64,000 nt of DNA from the NCBI GenBank assembly GCA_020850325.1, contig JADZEW010000024.1, positions 97,864 through 161,863 of the forward strand, in the 5' to 3' direction. Numbering within the stretch: position 1 is the first letter of the stretch; every line of letters starts with the position of its first letter. The notes beneath the pieces were generated by a model. The model made no database searches. It was not told where the DNA came from and saw only the letters and a program-made list of their open reading frames with translations. A program made the translations under genes and the position numbers. The DNA is from Methanoregulaceae archaeon (lineage in GTDB: Bacteria > Armatimonadota > Fimbriimonadia > Fimbriimonadales > Fimbriimonadaceae). This document shows positions 7,885 to 15,215 of this stretch, piece after piece.

Positions 7885-7896
7885 CTGTGGTTACCC

Positions 7897-7950
7897 CCGC
7901 CTCGCTTGCGGGGAGAGGGTCGGTGAGCTAAGCGAACCGGGGTGAGGGGA
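7897..7950. repeat. GC-rich palindromic intergenic repeat, copy 1
   Basis: GCCTCGCTTGCGGGG followed by GAGGG, then a GGTGAGC/AAGCGAACCGGGGTGAGG segment. The same core recurs in inverted orientation at about 9016-9043, also directly after a gene. It can fold into hairpins and may serve as a terminator for nadA. Confidence 0.5.
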
Positions 7951-7961
7951 ACTGACGCCGC

Positions 7962-8043
7962 CTGAGGGGACAATGCAACCCTCAGCCTCATGGTGAGGTT
8001 GAGCTTCTGGAAACACCCTGAGGTCACCGGTTGCGTAGTCCCT
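7962..8043. repeat. Structured ~80-nt hairpin repeat, copy 1
   Basis: The outer stem GGGAC-ATGCAACC pairs with GGTTGCGT-GTCCC across the element, with one mismatch at the same position in both copies. An inner hairpin CTCAGCCTCA/TGAGGTTGAG follows. A second copy is at 13306-13383. Stem sequences are conserved while the middle differs, which is typical of REP-like or structured elements. Confidence 0.6.
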
Positions 8044-8100
8044 CCGCTTCTCTTACGGAGTCGCTGGCAAGGCACAAACCCGCTATGATAGGGCTTACCG

Positions 8101-8577
8101 ATGTCGAACCCGGCGGCAAGACCGAGACCGATTGCGGGGATGTTGATCGGAACCGTCGTTGCGGTCCTGATTCTGTTGCCGTGTCTGGGGTTGCTTCAAC
8201 GAGATGACTCTTCGGTCGAGGTGACCGTGGTCATCCACTCCAAGTTTCGCGGGACGATCGGCCTGCCTTTTGACCAGGGGATCGCCGCCGAGAAGGTGAC
8301 GGTTACATTCGACTCGAAGGGTGGCACCAGCGACCGCCTACCGAGTGGGCGGTGGTACCACATTGTGCGCGTGGTCGATGAACAAGGCCGGGAATACCCC
8401 TCCGGTTCTCCCCAACAGCAAGGTGATAAGCTGGGCTTCTGGTCTTCAGAGACGGGTGTTAGAGACCTGGTCTGGTACTACGTCGGCCCGGCTTCGGATG
8501 CGCTCAGATTCGACGCGGCGCTGCCGGACTCGGCGATAACCGGATGGCGTCCGCCGAAGGAAAAAGCAATCCCATGA
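8101..8577 (+). CDS. Membrane-anchored hypothetical protein, 158 aa
   Basis: The N-terminus has one hydrophobic segment (IAGMLIGTVVAVLILLPCLG, residues about 11-30), then a strand-rich domain (SVEVTVVIHSKFRGTIGLPF, KVTVTFDSKGG). It probably sits in the inner membrane with the domain outside. A TATGAT hexamer lies 11 nt before the ATG. Its stop overlaps the start of the following lipoprotein gene (ATGA), so they form a two-gene unit. No family is recognised. Confidence 0.6.
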   Translation: MSNPAARPRPIAGMLIGTVVAVLILLPCLGLLQRDDSSVEVTVVIHSKFRGTIGLPFDQGIAAEKVTVTFDSKGGTSDRLPSGRWYHIVRVVDEQGREYPSGSPQQQGDKLGFWSSETGVRDLVWYYVGPASDALRFDAALPDSAITGWRPPKEKAIP

Positions 8578-9005
8578 GATACCTACTTGCTCTGCCGGTC
8601 ACGTTGTTCTGCCTGGTCGGCTGTGGCGATTCCAGCCAGCCGTCGCTTGAGGGCAAGTGGGCGCTCGATGTGGAGGCCAGCGGAGTACCGAACTTGGGGC
8701 AGGATATGAAGACGGTCCCCTACCTTCGATTCGAAGGACCATCGAGGGTGTTCTTCACGGTGAACGGTTCGGCCTCTGACGAGATGGCCGCGAACTACGA
8801 GCTGAAGGGCAAGTTGATCCGGGTTTTTCCTGAGGAGTATGTTCGCCCAATCTTCTTTGGGATTGACGGAACGCTCTATAAGGAGGGCATCGCGATCGAA
8901 TGGGAGCTGCGCAGTAGCCAGATCATCTGGGCTCAAAGGGGCCGCCCGGGACGCAAGATGGTGTTTAACCGGCTGCCCATGCCTGCTCCCGCGCGACCCA
9001 ACTGA
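8574..9005 (+). CDS. Lipoprotein, function unknown
   Basis: 143 residues from the ATG overlapping the upstream stop. MRYLLALPVTLFCLVGCGDS is a lipoprotein signal with lipobox LVGC. The rest (GKWALDVEASGV, YLRFEGPSRVFFTVNG, ELKGKLIRVFPEEYVRPIFF) looks like a small beta-rich domain of the kind that begins with GKW, seen in lipocalin-like secreted proteins. It would be exported and anchored by its lipid. Its function and any partnership with the preceding membrane protein are inferred only from coupling. Confidence 0.65.
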   Translation: MRYLLALPVTLFCLVGCGDSSQPSLEGKWALDVEASGVPNLGQDMKTVPYLRFEGPSRVFFTVNGSASDEMAANYELKGKLIRVFPEEYVRPIFFGIDGTLYKEGIAIEWELRSSQIIWAQRGRPGRKMVFNRLPMPAPARPN

Positions 9006-9015
9006 TCACCGGCGA

Positions 9016-9043
9016 CCCCCTCACCCCGCAAGCGAGGCGAGGG
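9016..9043. repeat. GC-rich palindromic intergenic repeat, copy 2
   Basis: CCCTCACCCCGCAAGCGAGG is the inverted counterpart of the repeat near 7897. It lies just after the lipoprotein gene, consistent with a terminator or dispersed repeat. Confidence 0.45.
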
Positions 9044-9100
9044 TACGTCGGAATCCTGGGACGAAGCAGCCCCCAGGCTGGTTTTCTTGCTGGTCGACAC

Positions 9101-9877
9101 TCAGTCGCAGAGCGAGTACCATGTGCCCGACCAGGCGTTAGGGTCGCTTGTCGGCTCGCCGCTCCGGTTCCCCTCGGCATTGATCACCGTATTGTCAAAC
9201 TGGCCCGCGTTCGTGATGTGTTTTGCGTGGCCATCGACGAAGATCATCGCACCGCCCGTCGTTCCCCATTGGCGATAGTAGTTGTAGGGAACATCGCAGT
9301 CGTAGCCATAGCGACCGCAATCCGTATCGACCTTCCGCGAGAAGAACGGGAACATCTCGAGCCTGAGGGCGCGTGTGTTGGCCGGATCAGCGAACATGGT
9401 CTCATTCATGTTGCGCGTGTAGGTCCGCAGGGTGTTGTTTTGCGAGGACTCGCCTTCGACCACGGTGTAAACGCACTCCGTGAAGCGATACGAACTGCCA
9501 TAGGCCTTCCAATAGGAATCGGCACCGGGAACATCGATTCCCGTATAGGGTCCTCCGACGTCAAAGGGACTCTTGAAGATCTCCTTGTTCTTTGAATAGG
9601 GAAGTAGCAGGACCTCGGTGCCTTTGTGGCCTGGCTGGCCAGCGGGGGGAACGCTATTGTATGCGTAGAAGATCGGCATGACGTCGTCGTGATCCGCCAG
9701 ATACAACTTCACCGTCAGGCCGATCTGACGGGCGTTGCTAAGGCACACGGTTTTCTTGGCCGCCTCTTTTGCCTGTGCGAACACGGGAAACAGGATGGCC
9801 GCCAAGATCGCGATGATCGCGATCACGACGAGCAACTCGATGAGAGTGAATCCCTGCCGAGAACGATCGTTTGTCAT
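9101..9877 (-). CDS. Type IV pilin-like/pseudopilin protein (prepilin cleavage motif)
   Basis: 258 residues. [20 protein letters not shown] is a class III prepilin signal: cleavage by prepilin peptidase after Gly, then Phe and Glu+5 and a hydrophobic helix. After the helix comes [14 protein letters not shown], typical of Armatimonadota/Planctomycetes pseudopilins. The C-terminal [14 protein letters not shown] carries the VDGHxK motif of DUF1559-like proteins. It is probably assembled in the cell envelope by a type II secretion or pilus machine. A GGAGG ribosome site 8-9 nt before the ATG shows it is leadered. A TPP riboswitch lies upstream on the same strand. Confidence 0.85.
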   Translation of the reverse strand: MTNDRSRQGFTLIELLVVIAIIAILAAILFPVFAQAKEAAKKTVCLSNARQIGLTVKLYLADHDDVMPIFYAYNSVPPAGQPGHKGTEVLLLPYSKNKEIFKSPFDVGGPYTGIDVPGADSYWKAYGSSYRFTECVYTVVEGESSQNNTLRTYTRNMNETMFADPANTRALRLEMFPFFSRKVDTDCGRYGYDCDVPYNYYRQWGTTGGAMIFVDGHAKHITNAGQFDNTVINAEGNRSGEPTSDPNAWSGTWYSLCD

Positions 9878-9940
9878 TTCAGAACCTCCGTTATGCGACG
9901 GTCTGCCCTCGCATCAATCGAAGGCAGGTGGGTCCTGTCT

Positions 9941-10030
9941 CCGCAATCCCTCCGCCGGTACAAGCCGGATCAGGTTCAAGGGGTCTTCCTTTCGGAACTC
10001 TCAGCCGCCAAAGCGGCTCCCCCTGCGGGC
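9941..10030 (-). promoter_or_regulatory. TPP (THI-box) riboswitch
   Basis: On the minus strand the order is: CAGGGGGAGCC, a short hairpin, GGCTGAGAG, the hairpin TTCCGAAAGGAA, GACCC, CTTGAACCTGATC, the hairpin CCGGCTTGTACCGG and CGGAGGGATTG. The CTGAGA and GAACCTGATC blocks and the closing GGAGGG are the conserved thiamine-pyrophosphate aptamer. The next gene downstream is the pseudopilin at 9877, about 64 nt away; no thiamine gene is in the window. Either the pseudopilin is controlled by TPP or the aptamer is an orphan. Confidence 0.88.
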
Positions 10031-10114
10031 ATCAATCGCTCTTCTATTCTACGACAAAAAAGCCGCGAATCGGCACAAGTGCCGACCGCGGCCCATTTTC
10101 CCTCTCCGGAAAGC

Positions 10115-10282
10115 TTAGTTGCGCAGGCCCTTGTCGTTCTCGGCCGCACCTTTCTTACCGGCGGCAGCCGAATCGACGTTGACCGGCTTCGAGGAGTCGA
10201 CAGCCTCGGTCTTCTCGCCACAACCCGCGAGGAACGGGACGACAAGTGTTGCGATGAGGGAAAGAGCGATGATTTTCTTCAT
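10115..10282 (-). CDS. Small lipoprotein, 55 aa
   Basis: Starting at MKKIIALSLIATLVVPFLAG, with the lipobox cysteine right after, followed by a short charged, Ala/Lys-rich tail (GEKTEAVDSSKPVN). CGGAGA lies before the ATG at 10282. It is a tiny exported lipoprotein of a type often found beside pseudopilin genes in this group. The TPP riboswitch is downstream of it, so it is not riboswitch-controlled. Function unknown. Confidence 0.6.
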   Translation of the reverse strand: MKKIIALSLIATLVVPFLAGCGEKTEAVDSSKPVNVDSAAAGKKGAAENDKGLRN

Positions 10283-10358
10283 GAGTCCACAATCTCCGAG
10301 ATTGGTGGCTCGCCGGCACGAATGCCGACAAGCCACCTTTCATTCGCTGGATAGTACC

Positions 10359-11336
10359 TTAGAGGTCCGAGTCGCTCAGCGAGCACTCGCTGTCATCCCA
10401 GTTGAAGTCGCTGTCGGGGCGGAAGAAGCCCGGATAGTAGACTTCGGAACCCTGAGCCTTACCCGGCGAAACGCAGTCGGTCATCCAATAAGGAGCACCG
10501 GGAGCGCCCGCGGGGTCGAACTGCGACCACGGGTTGTCGTTGGTGTTCATCGCAGCGGCTGGGTAAAGCGGCGCGTTCATGGTCTTGAACTTAGCCGACG
10601 AGTCAGCAGCTGTGAAGTGGAGACCGCGACCATACACCCACGTCGTGAAGTATGCGGTCGGAGTTGCCCAACCCCACCAAACGTAACCGTAAGCACCACC
10701 GAGAGAGCCCGGCTGGGGCAACTGGCCCGGCGAGAAGATGCAAGGTCCAGGAGTCGGAGCGTCGCACTCGAGCGTGGGGCTCGAACGAGCAACGCCGTCG
10801 CGATTCTGCTTGAAGAGACCGGCCCAAACGAGCGGAAGCTTCGAAGGCTCCGTGACCGCCGTGCCAGACCACTGGTGGAGCATGCCGTTGAACGTCATGC
10901 CCATGTTTGCACGTGCTCGAACCGCATTCGCGAAGCTGACGTTAACCGTCTTCGGAATACCATTCTGAGCGAACATTTCAAGGTTCTTCACGTACGGTTG
11001 AATCGAGTTCGCCCAGAACTGGCCGTCCTCTTCCTGTCGGGTCGCCGTGTTGAACGGAGCGGTGTTGTCCCAGTTCTGCGGAACGCGATGGTAGAAGTCC
11101 CATCGCGGCAGGCCGGACACGCCGTCGGTGCCGAAGGAGAGCGGGAATCGATCGTCGGTATCACCGATGTAGATCTGAATCGCCGTACCCATCTGCTTAA
11201 AGTTGCTCAGCGTCGAAGTCTTCTTCGCGGCCTCCTTAGCCTGGGCAAACACGGGGAAGAGGATCGCCGCCAGAATCGCGATGATCGCGATGACGACGAG
11301 CAGTTCAATGAGCGTAAAGGCTCTCTTGCTGTTCAT
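10359..11336 (-). CDS. Pseudopilin-like protein, DUF1559-type
   Basis: 325 residues from [20 protein letters not shown], the same prepilin signal and [14 protein letters not shown] block as the 9101-9877 protein. The region after the helix diverges ([20 protein letters not shown]), so this is a paralogue rather than a duplicate. The C-terminus [19 protein letters not shown] lacks the VDGHxK motif. A GGAGGTC ribosome site precedes the ATG at 11336; the upstream in-frame extension to 11420 is unlikely. Probably an envelope-exported pilin or pseudopilin. Confidence 0.82.
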   Translation of the reverse strand: MNSKRAFTLIELLVVIAIIAILAAILFPVFAQAKEAAKKTSTLSNFKQMGTAIQIYIGDTDDRFPLSFGTDGVSGLPRWDFYHRVPQNWDNTAPFNTATRQEEDGQFWANSIQPYVKNLEMFAQNGIPKTVNVSFANAVRARANMGMTFNGMLHQWSGTAVTEPSKLPLVWAGLFKQNRDGVARSSPTLECDAPTPGPCIFSPGQLPQPGSLGGAYGYVWWGWATPTAYFTTWVYGRGLHFTAADSSAKFKTMNAPLYPAAAMNTNDNPWSQFDPAGAPGAPYWMTDCVSPGKAQGSEVYYPGFFRPDSDFNWDDSECSLSDSDL

Positions 11337-11488
11337 ATGAGTTCTTGACCTCCAATCAAGGGATGCAATGCAATTCGCATTATATGTGAAGCCCCGCCAA
11401 ATTCCAAGCCCGCGGCTCAAAAAGTCGGGTTCTTTTCTAAAAGTTCCCGTGAGGGGCCCTTAGACTCACCCGCACGAGCTTCATTTGT

Positions 11489-11494
11489 TACAAT
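11489..11494 (+). promoter_or_regulatory. -10 box TACAAT, leaderless promoter
   Basis: TACAAT with 6 nt to the GTG start at 11501. Confidence 0.55.
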
Positions 11495-11500
11495 GCGAGT

Positions 11501-12106
11501 GTGCAAACGCCACCACCCTTTTCGCCTCCGGGCTCCCCTCCGCGCAAGTCCAACACGGCCTTATGGATCGTGCTTATTGTCGTACTGTGCGTAGTGATCC
11601 CTTGCGGCGGCCTCGTCGCCCTCGGATTCTTCGGGATGAACTGGTTCGGGAAGACCTTGGGGCCGATGGCTCGCTGCGCCATTCTCTTCGAGGGCGTGCG
11701 CAACAGCGTCGAGATGTACAGTAAGGACCACAACGGGGTTCTGCCAAAGGCCGAAACCTGGCAGGACGACGTCAAACCCTACTACGCGAAGTGGCGTGAG
11801 GGCGAGGGTAAAGACATGGGACCGTTCACGCCGCCTCCTGCTGACGGCGAATGGGCTTGCGAGATTGAGGGCCGAAAGACCGGTATGGCGTTCAACTCGA
11901 AACTCTCAGGCAAGAAGTGGGAGGAAATCGATCAGCGCCGAACGACCATCCTCATCTACGAAGTCGAAACGGCGATGAGAAACGCAAGCGGCCCCTACAA
12001 GGAGCGTCCCAAGTCGGGCAGCCCGAAGCTGATGGGCAACCCTCGGGGCTGGATCGAGGTTCCTGTCGAGGGCTCGATGAACGACATCAAGATCGGCGAC
12101 AATTGA
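11501..12106 (+). CDS. Membrane-anchored hypothetical protein, 201 aa
   Basis: It starts with GTG. A proline-rich N-terminus (QTPPPFSPPGSPPRKSN) is followed by a transmembrane helix (TALWIVLIVVLCVVIPCGGL, residues about 18-40). The extracytoplasmic part contains NSVEMYSKDHNGVLPKAETW, a region resembling the DxNGxLP segment of pseudopilin C-terminal domains, then a soluble domain ending in NDIKIGDN. Its topology suggests an envelope protein related in spirit to pseudopilins but with an ordinary anchor. Function unknown. Confidence 0.6.
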   Translation: MQTPPPFSPPGSPPRKSNTALWIVLIVVLCVVIPCGGLVALGFFGMNWFGKTLGPMARCAILFEGVRNSVEMYSKDHNGVLPKAETWQDDVKPYYAKWREGEGKDMGPFTPPPADGEWACEIEGRKTGMAFNSKLSGKKWEEIDQRRTTILIYEVETAMRNASGPYKERPKSGSPKLMGNPRGWIEVPVEGSMNDIKIGDN

Positions 12107-12161
12107 ACCCGGCAGTCTGACGAGGACGCTTCAAACTTCCGATACTTCCTCAAGAGGAACC

Positions 12162-12716
12162 ATGTCGGACGCGCCAAAGGAAGAAGGCAAGAAGAAAAAG
12201 GGCAAGTTGCCCGTGCTCATTGTTGTGGTCGCCATTCTCTTCGGAGGTGGCTTCTTCGGCATGAAGATGAAGGGGGGCGAGAAGAAAGAGCCCGAGATCA
12301 AACTTGGCAAGATCGTCGAGTTCGACGAGAAGCTCTTCAACCTCAGCGACATGCAGACTTACCTGCGCACGACCGTCGCCCTCCATTTGAAAGATGGCTA
12401 CGACGAGGCCAAGTTCAAAGAGGTCCTCCCCGCGGTTGAGGACACGATGAACCTCGTCATCCGGGCGAAATCCCCTGCCCAGGTTCAAACGGTTTCTGGC
12501 ATCCAGAAGCTGAAGAAGGAACTCGCCGAAAGAATCAATACCGTTCTCGCCAACTTGGAGAGCGGCTCGGCCGGTCACAAAGACGAGAAGAAGGACACTG
12601 CCAAGGATAAGGGCGACGGCTCCCCAGAGTCGAAGAAGGATGTGCCCGGGAACGACTGGGACTCTCAGTCAGGTCCCGTCCTCAAGGTCTACTTCAAGGC
12701 GTTCGCCGTTCAGTAA
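12162..12716 (+). CDS. fliL: FliL-family flagellar basal-body-associated protein
   Basis: 184 residues. A lysine-rich cytoplasmic tail and one transmembrane helix (LPVLIVVVAILFGGGFFG) are followed by the FliL domain: FDEKLFNLSDMQTYLRTTVALH, then FKEVLPAVEDTMNLVIRAKSP and the helix TVSGIQKLKKELAERINTVL. An unusual acidic/lysine insert (residues about 140-165) precedes the final strand VLKVYFKAFAVQ. FliL is an inner-membrane ring protein around the flagellar stator. No other flagellar gene is adjacent, so its role here is uncertain. It has an AGAGGAACC ribosome site. Confidence 0.75.
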   Translation: MSDAPKEEGKKKKGKLPVLIVVVAILFGGGFFGMKMKGGEKKEPEIKLGKIVEFDEKLFNLSDMQTYLRTTVALHLKDGYDEAKFKEVLPAVEDTMNLVIRAKSPAQVQTVSGIQKLKKELAERINTVLANLESGSAGHKDEKKDTAKDKGDGSPESKKDVPGNDWDSQSGPVLKVYFKAFAVQ

Positions 12717-12741
12717 GGCACTTCCAAACCTGGCCTTTGCG

Positions 12742-12747
12742 TAAACT
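12742..12747 (+). promoter_or_regulatory. -10 box TAAACT, leaderless promoter
   Basis: TAAACT preceded by TTTGCG, with 6 nt to the ATG at 12754. Confidence 0.55.
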
Positions 12748-12753
12748 CCTCCG

Positions 12754-13278
12754 ATGTATCATCGGTTTCGCTCGTTGCACCGCTGGTTTGGCGTCCTCGC
12801 TGCACTGGCTCTGCTCCTCATCTCCGGGACGGGCTTTCTGCTTGCCACCAAGAAGTCGGTCGATTGGATTCGCCCTTTAGAGCGCAAAGGCACCCCAGTA
12901 GACACTCTTGCCGTGGTCGTCTCCGTCCACGATGCAGCCGAGGCCGCGTTCGCTTTGGGTCTGCCGATGCTCAAGGACGTCAAGGACATCGACCGCATCG
13001 ATTATCGGCCGAAGAGCAACGTGTTCAAGGTTGTCAGCAAGACCGGCTACAAGGAAGTGCAGGTGGATGGCGCAACGGGCAAGGTTTTGAACGTTGCCGA
13101 CCGCAATGACCAGTTCATCGAGCAGCTTCACGACTTTAGCTGGTTCCACGATTATGCGCATCAGTACGGCCTACCGGTCGCAGCGCTGGCGCTACTGTTC
13201 CTCGCCGGTAGCGGTATCGGAATCTTCTTCGTGCCGATCATCCGACGTCGCAAGTTCCAGAAGACCAGAAAGCCATAG
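12754..13278 (+). CDS. PepSY-domain membrane protein
   Basis: 174 residues. The N-terminus MYHRFRSLHRWFGVLAALAL with the following ISGTGFLLATK is the first helix of PepSY-associated transmembrane proteins. A periplasmic PepSY domain follows: DVKDIDRIDYRPKSNVFKVV, then KTGYKEVQVDGATGKVLNVA. A second helix (LPVAALALLFLAGSGIGIFF) and a basic tail close it. PepSY proteins of this type are linked to iron or cytochrome handling, but the short two-helix form is of unknown function. Confidence 0.75.
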   Translation: MYHRFRSLHRWFGVLAALALLLISGTGFLLATKKSVDWIRPLERKGTPVDTLAVVVSVHDAAEAAFALGLPMLKDVKDIDRIDYRPKSNVFKVVSKTGYKEVQVDGATGKVLNVADRNDQFIEQLHDFSWFHDYAHQYGLPVAALALLFLAGSGIGIFFVPIIRRRKFQKTRKP

Positions 13279-13305
13279 CGTGCGGATGGCGTGCCCTTAA
13301 CTTCG

Positions 13306-13383
13306 CTGAGGGGACCATGCAACCCTCAGCCTCAGGTGGGGAGGGGAGGCTGAGATACCCTTAGTCGGCGGTTGCGTTGTCCC
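13306..13383. repeat. Structured ~80-nt hairpin repeat, copy 2
   Basis: Same element as at 7962-8043. The outer stem is GGGAC-ATGCAACC / GGTTGCGT-GTCCC with the conserved internal mismatch; the inner hairpin here is CTCAGCCTC/GAGGCTGAG. It lies between the 3' ends of two convergent genes. Confidence 0.6.
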
Positions 13384-13405
13384 GCCGAATCCTAAGAGCT
13401 AGAAG

Positions 13406-13897
13406 CTAGCCATCGACCGCGTCGAGGATGCCATCCGAGGCGAAGATCGAAGCGTCGTAGCGAATCGCAATCGCCACCGCATCGCTCGGGCGAGCGTCGA
13501 TCGCGACTTCCTCACCCTTGTGCACAAGAAACACCTTCGCGTAGTACGTCGAGTTCCAGAGGTCGTCGATAACGACCCTCGTGACCGACCCTTCGAGGCG
13601 GTCGATAATCGCCTTCAGCAAGTCATGAGTAAGCGGCCGGTCGTAACGCTCGTTTGCCAGGGCGCAGCTGATGGAGTGCGCCTCGACCGGACCGATGCTG
13701 ATCGCCAGGCGGCGCGCTCCGTCGGTCAAGAGCACGTAGTGCTGGATGTGCCCGTTCTGCTCAACGGCGTACACGCCTTCGACGTTGACTTCGACGGGCT
13801 CGCCCAAGTCGGCGGGAATCCGCTCCTCGTCTTCCTCACGGGGAAAGAACGCGGGCGGCTCGCTGAAACTGTCGTCTCCGGGGAGTTCCTCGGGCAT
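13406..13897 (-). CDS. Bifunctional nuclease (DUF151) family protein
   Basis: 163 residues from MPEELPGDDSFSEPPAFFPR. The conserved core is plain: VLLTDGARRLAISIGPVEAH, PLTHDLLKAIIDRLEGSV, then DARPSDAVAIAIRYDASIFA. Proteins of this family (for example TM0160) have a BFN fold and are reported to have DNase/RNase activity. A TAACCT box 7 nt before the ATG at 13897 selects this start over the ATG at 13918. Substrate and partner are not evident. Confidence 0.85.
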   Translation of the reverse strand: MPEELPGDDSFSEPPAFFPREEDEERIPADLGEPVEVNVEGVYAVEQNGHIQHYVLLTDGARRLAISIGPVEAHSISCALANERYDRPLTHDLLKAIIDRLEGSVTRVVIDDLWNSTYYAKVFLVHKGEEVAIDARPSDAVAIAIRYDASIFASDGILDAVDG

Positions 13898-13904
13898 CCT
13901 TATC

Positions 13905-13910
13905 AGGTTA
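13905..13910 (-). promoter_or_regulatory. -10 box TAACCT, probable leaderless promoter
   Basis: TAACCT on the minus strand with 7 nt to the ATG at 13897. Confidence 0.45.
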
Positions 13911-13935
13911 CCTGTCACCTGCGCTCAAGTGAGCG

Positions 13936-14322
13936 TCAGGAAGGCTCGCGCACCTGGCCAAAGGTGATATCGTGCTCGTCCAAATCCTGGATGCCGAACT
14001 CACGGGTCCCCCAGGGTGTGTCGTACAGGGTGTAGTCGATCGACACGCCTCGGTCCTGCAACTCTTGGTACAGCCCGTCCACGTCCTCGACCCAGATGTA
14101 GACGTTGTTCGTCGATGGAGCCACGCGCCAGTTCGGCAGGGGCGGCTGGGTACCGTGGGGCGTCTGCGCAAGCATGATCGTGACGCCGTCGCGCGTCGGC
14201 ATGGCGAAGGTCGGCGGATCGTTGTAGAGCCTTGGAACCTCGAATCCGACTCGCTCGCGCCAGTACTCGGCGGACGCCAGAAGATCACGGACGAGGAGGA
14301 CGGGGGCGGACTTGATCAGCAT
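13936..14322 (-). CDS. VOC-family (glyoxalase-like) protein
   Basis: 128 residues with the two beta-alpha-beta-beta-beta halves of the vicinal oxygen chelate fold: APVLLVRDLLASAEYWRERV at the start, NNVYIWVEDVDGLYQELQDR in the second half, ending WGTREFGIQDLDEHDITFGQ. Such proteins are metal-dependent lyases, dioxygenases or antibiotic-binding proteins; the substrate is not identifiable. TAGGAT lies 6 nt before the ATG. Confidence 0.85.
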   Translation of the reverse strand: MLIKSAPVLLVRDLLASAEYWRERVGFEVPRLYNDPPTFAMPTRDGVTIMLAQTPHGTQPPLPNWRVAPSTNNVYIWVEDVDGLYQELQDRGVSIDYTLYDTPWGTREFGIQDLDEHDITFGQVREPS

Positions 14323-14328
14323 TCCGGA

Positions 14329-14334
14329 ATCCTA
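14329..14334 (-). promoter_or_regulatory. -10 box TAGGAT, leaderless promoter
   Basis: TAGGAT on the minus strand with 6 nt to the VOC-protein ATG. Confidence 0.5.
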
Positions 14335-14384
14335 CCGTACTTGGAAAATGCGCATTGCGGGTGCATTGGGCGCAGGGGATTGCG

Positions 14385-14390
14385 TAGAGA
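14385..14390 (+). promoter_or_regulatory. -10 box TAGAGA, weak leaderless promoter
   Basis: TAGAGA with 6 nt to the ATG at 14397. It departs from TANNNT at the last base, so it is a weaker case. Confidence 0.35.
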
Positions 14391-14396
14391 TACTTT

Positions 14397-15212
14397 ATGG
14401 GAGGCATCGCGCTGTTGAGCGTCATGAGTTCGCTGTTGAGCGTTCAATCACAAGAGCCTAAGGTCGATGTCTCGCTCCTGCCCGAAGCCCAAGCACTCGC
14501 TTCCGGTCGGCCCTTCGACGTGGTGGTTCGGATCGACCTCGAGCGCCCGTGGCACATCTACTGGAAGAACCCTGGCGATACGGGGATTCCAACGCATGTC
14601 GAGTGGCATCTGCCTGCCGGTTGGAAGGCCGAGCCCGTCCAGTTTCCGGCACCCAAGCGGTTTGAGTCAGGCGGCACGGTTTCGTACGGCCACGAAGGGG
14701 AAGTATTGCTGATCTCTCGACTGACGCCTGCACCGAGTGCAAAGGGCAAGTTCACCCTGAAGGCATCCGTCGACTGGCTGGCCTGCATCGAGGCGTGCGT
14801 CATGGGTCGGGCCGAGGTTGAGACCACGGTGACGATCGGCGGCGATTCCAGCGTTGCGGGCATCAAGTCCAAGGTGCTCGAGCAGGCTCGATCCGGGCTG
14901 CCGAAGTCGAGCGAGGGGCTGCAAGTGATTACAGAGGCCACCGCCGATGGCTTTCGGTTGAGCGTGGGCGGGCTTCCTCGGGTTGGCACCGCATACTTCT
15001 TCGCCGATAGTGCGGAGGCCGTGGCCGCCAATGCCCAGCAGCCCTTGCGGGTCGATGGGACGTCCGTTGAACTCACGCTCAAGCGATCCCCTTACGCCAA
15101 AGAGCCACTGGCCAAGCTATCGGGCGTCCTGCTGGTCACCGACCCAGAAGGGAAGTCTCACGCATATCAGATTGAATCGAACATCTTGAGAACGACGAAC
15201 GGAGGAACCTAA
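14397..15212 (+). CDS. DsbD N-terminal-domain-like secreted protein
   Basis: 271 residues. A short hydrophobic N-terminus (GGIALLSVMSSLLSV) is followed by the DsbD alpha-domain pattern: PFDVVVRIDLERPWHIYWKN, PGDTGIPTHVEW and the paired cysteines of VDWLACIEACVMGRAEVE. In DsbD this domain passes reducing equivalents to periplasmic partners. Here the eight-helix membrane part and C-terminal thioredoxin domain are absent, and a separate redoxin gene starts 3 nt after the stop. The two probably act together in extracytoplasmic thiol chemistry; this is inferred from the arrangement. Confidence 0.75.
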   Translation: MGGIALLSVMSSLLSVQSQEPKVDVSLLPEAQALASGRPFDVVVRIDLERPWHIYWKNPGDTGIPTHVEWHLPAGWKAEPVQFPAPKRFESGGTVSYGHEGEVLLISRLTPAPSAKGKFTLKASVDWLACIEACVMGRAEVETTVTIGGDSSVAGIKSKVLEQARSGLPKSSEGLQVITEATADGFRLSVGGLPRVGTAYFFADSAEAVAANAQQPLRVDGTSVELTLKRSPYAKEPLAKLSGVLLVTDPEGKSHAYQIESNILRTTNGGT

Positions 15213-15215
15213 CCC

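Noticed and set aside
10119..11348. 409-codon plus-strand ORF
   Set aside because: It lies antisense to the pseudopilin and small lipoprotein genes; its Arg-rich composition is that of a shadow frame.
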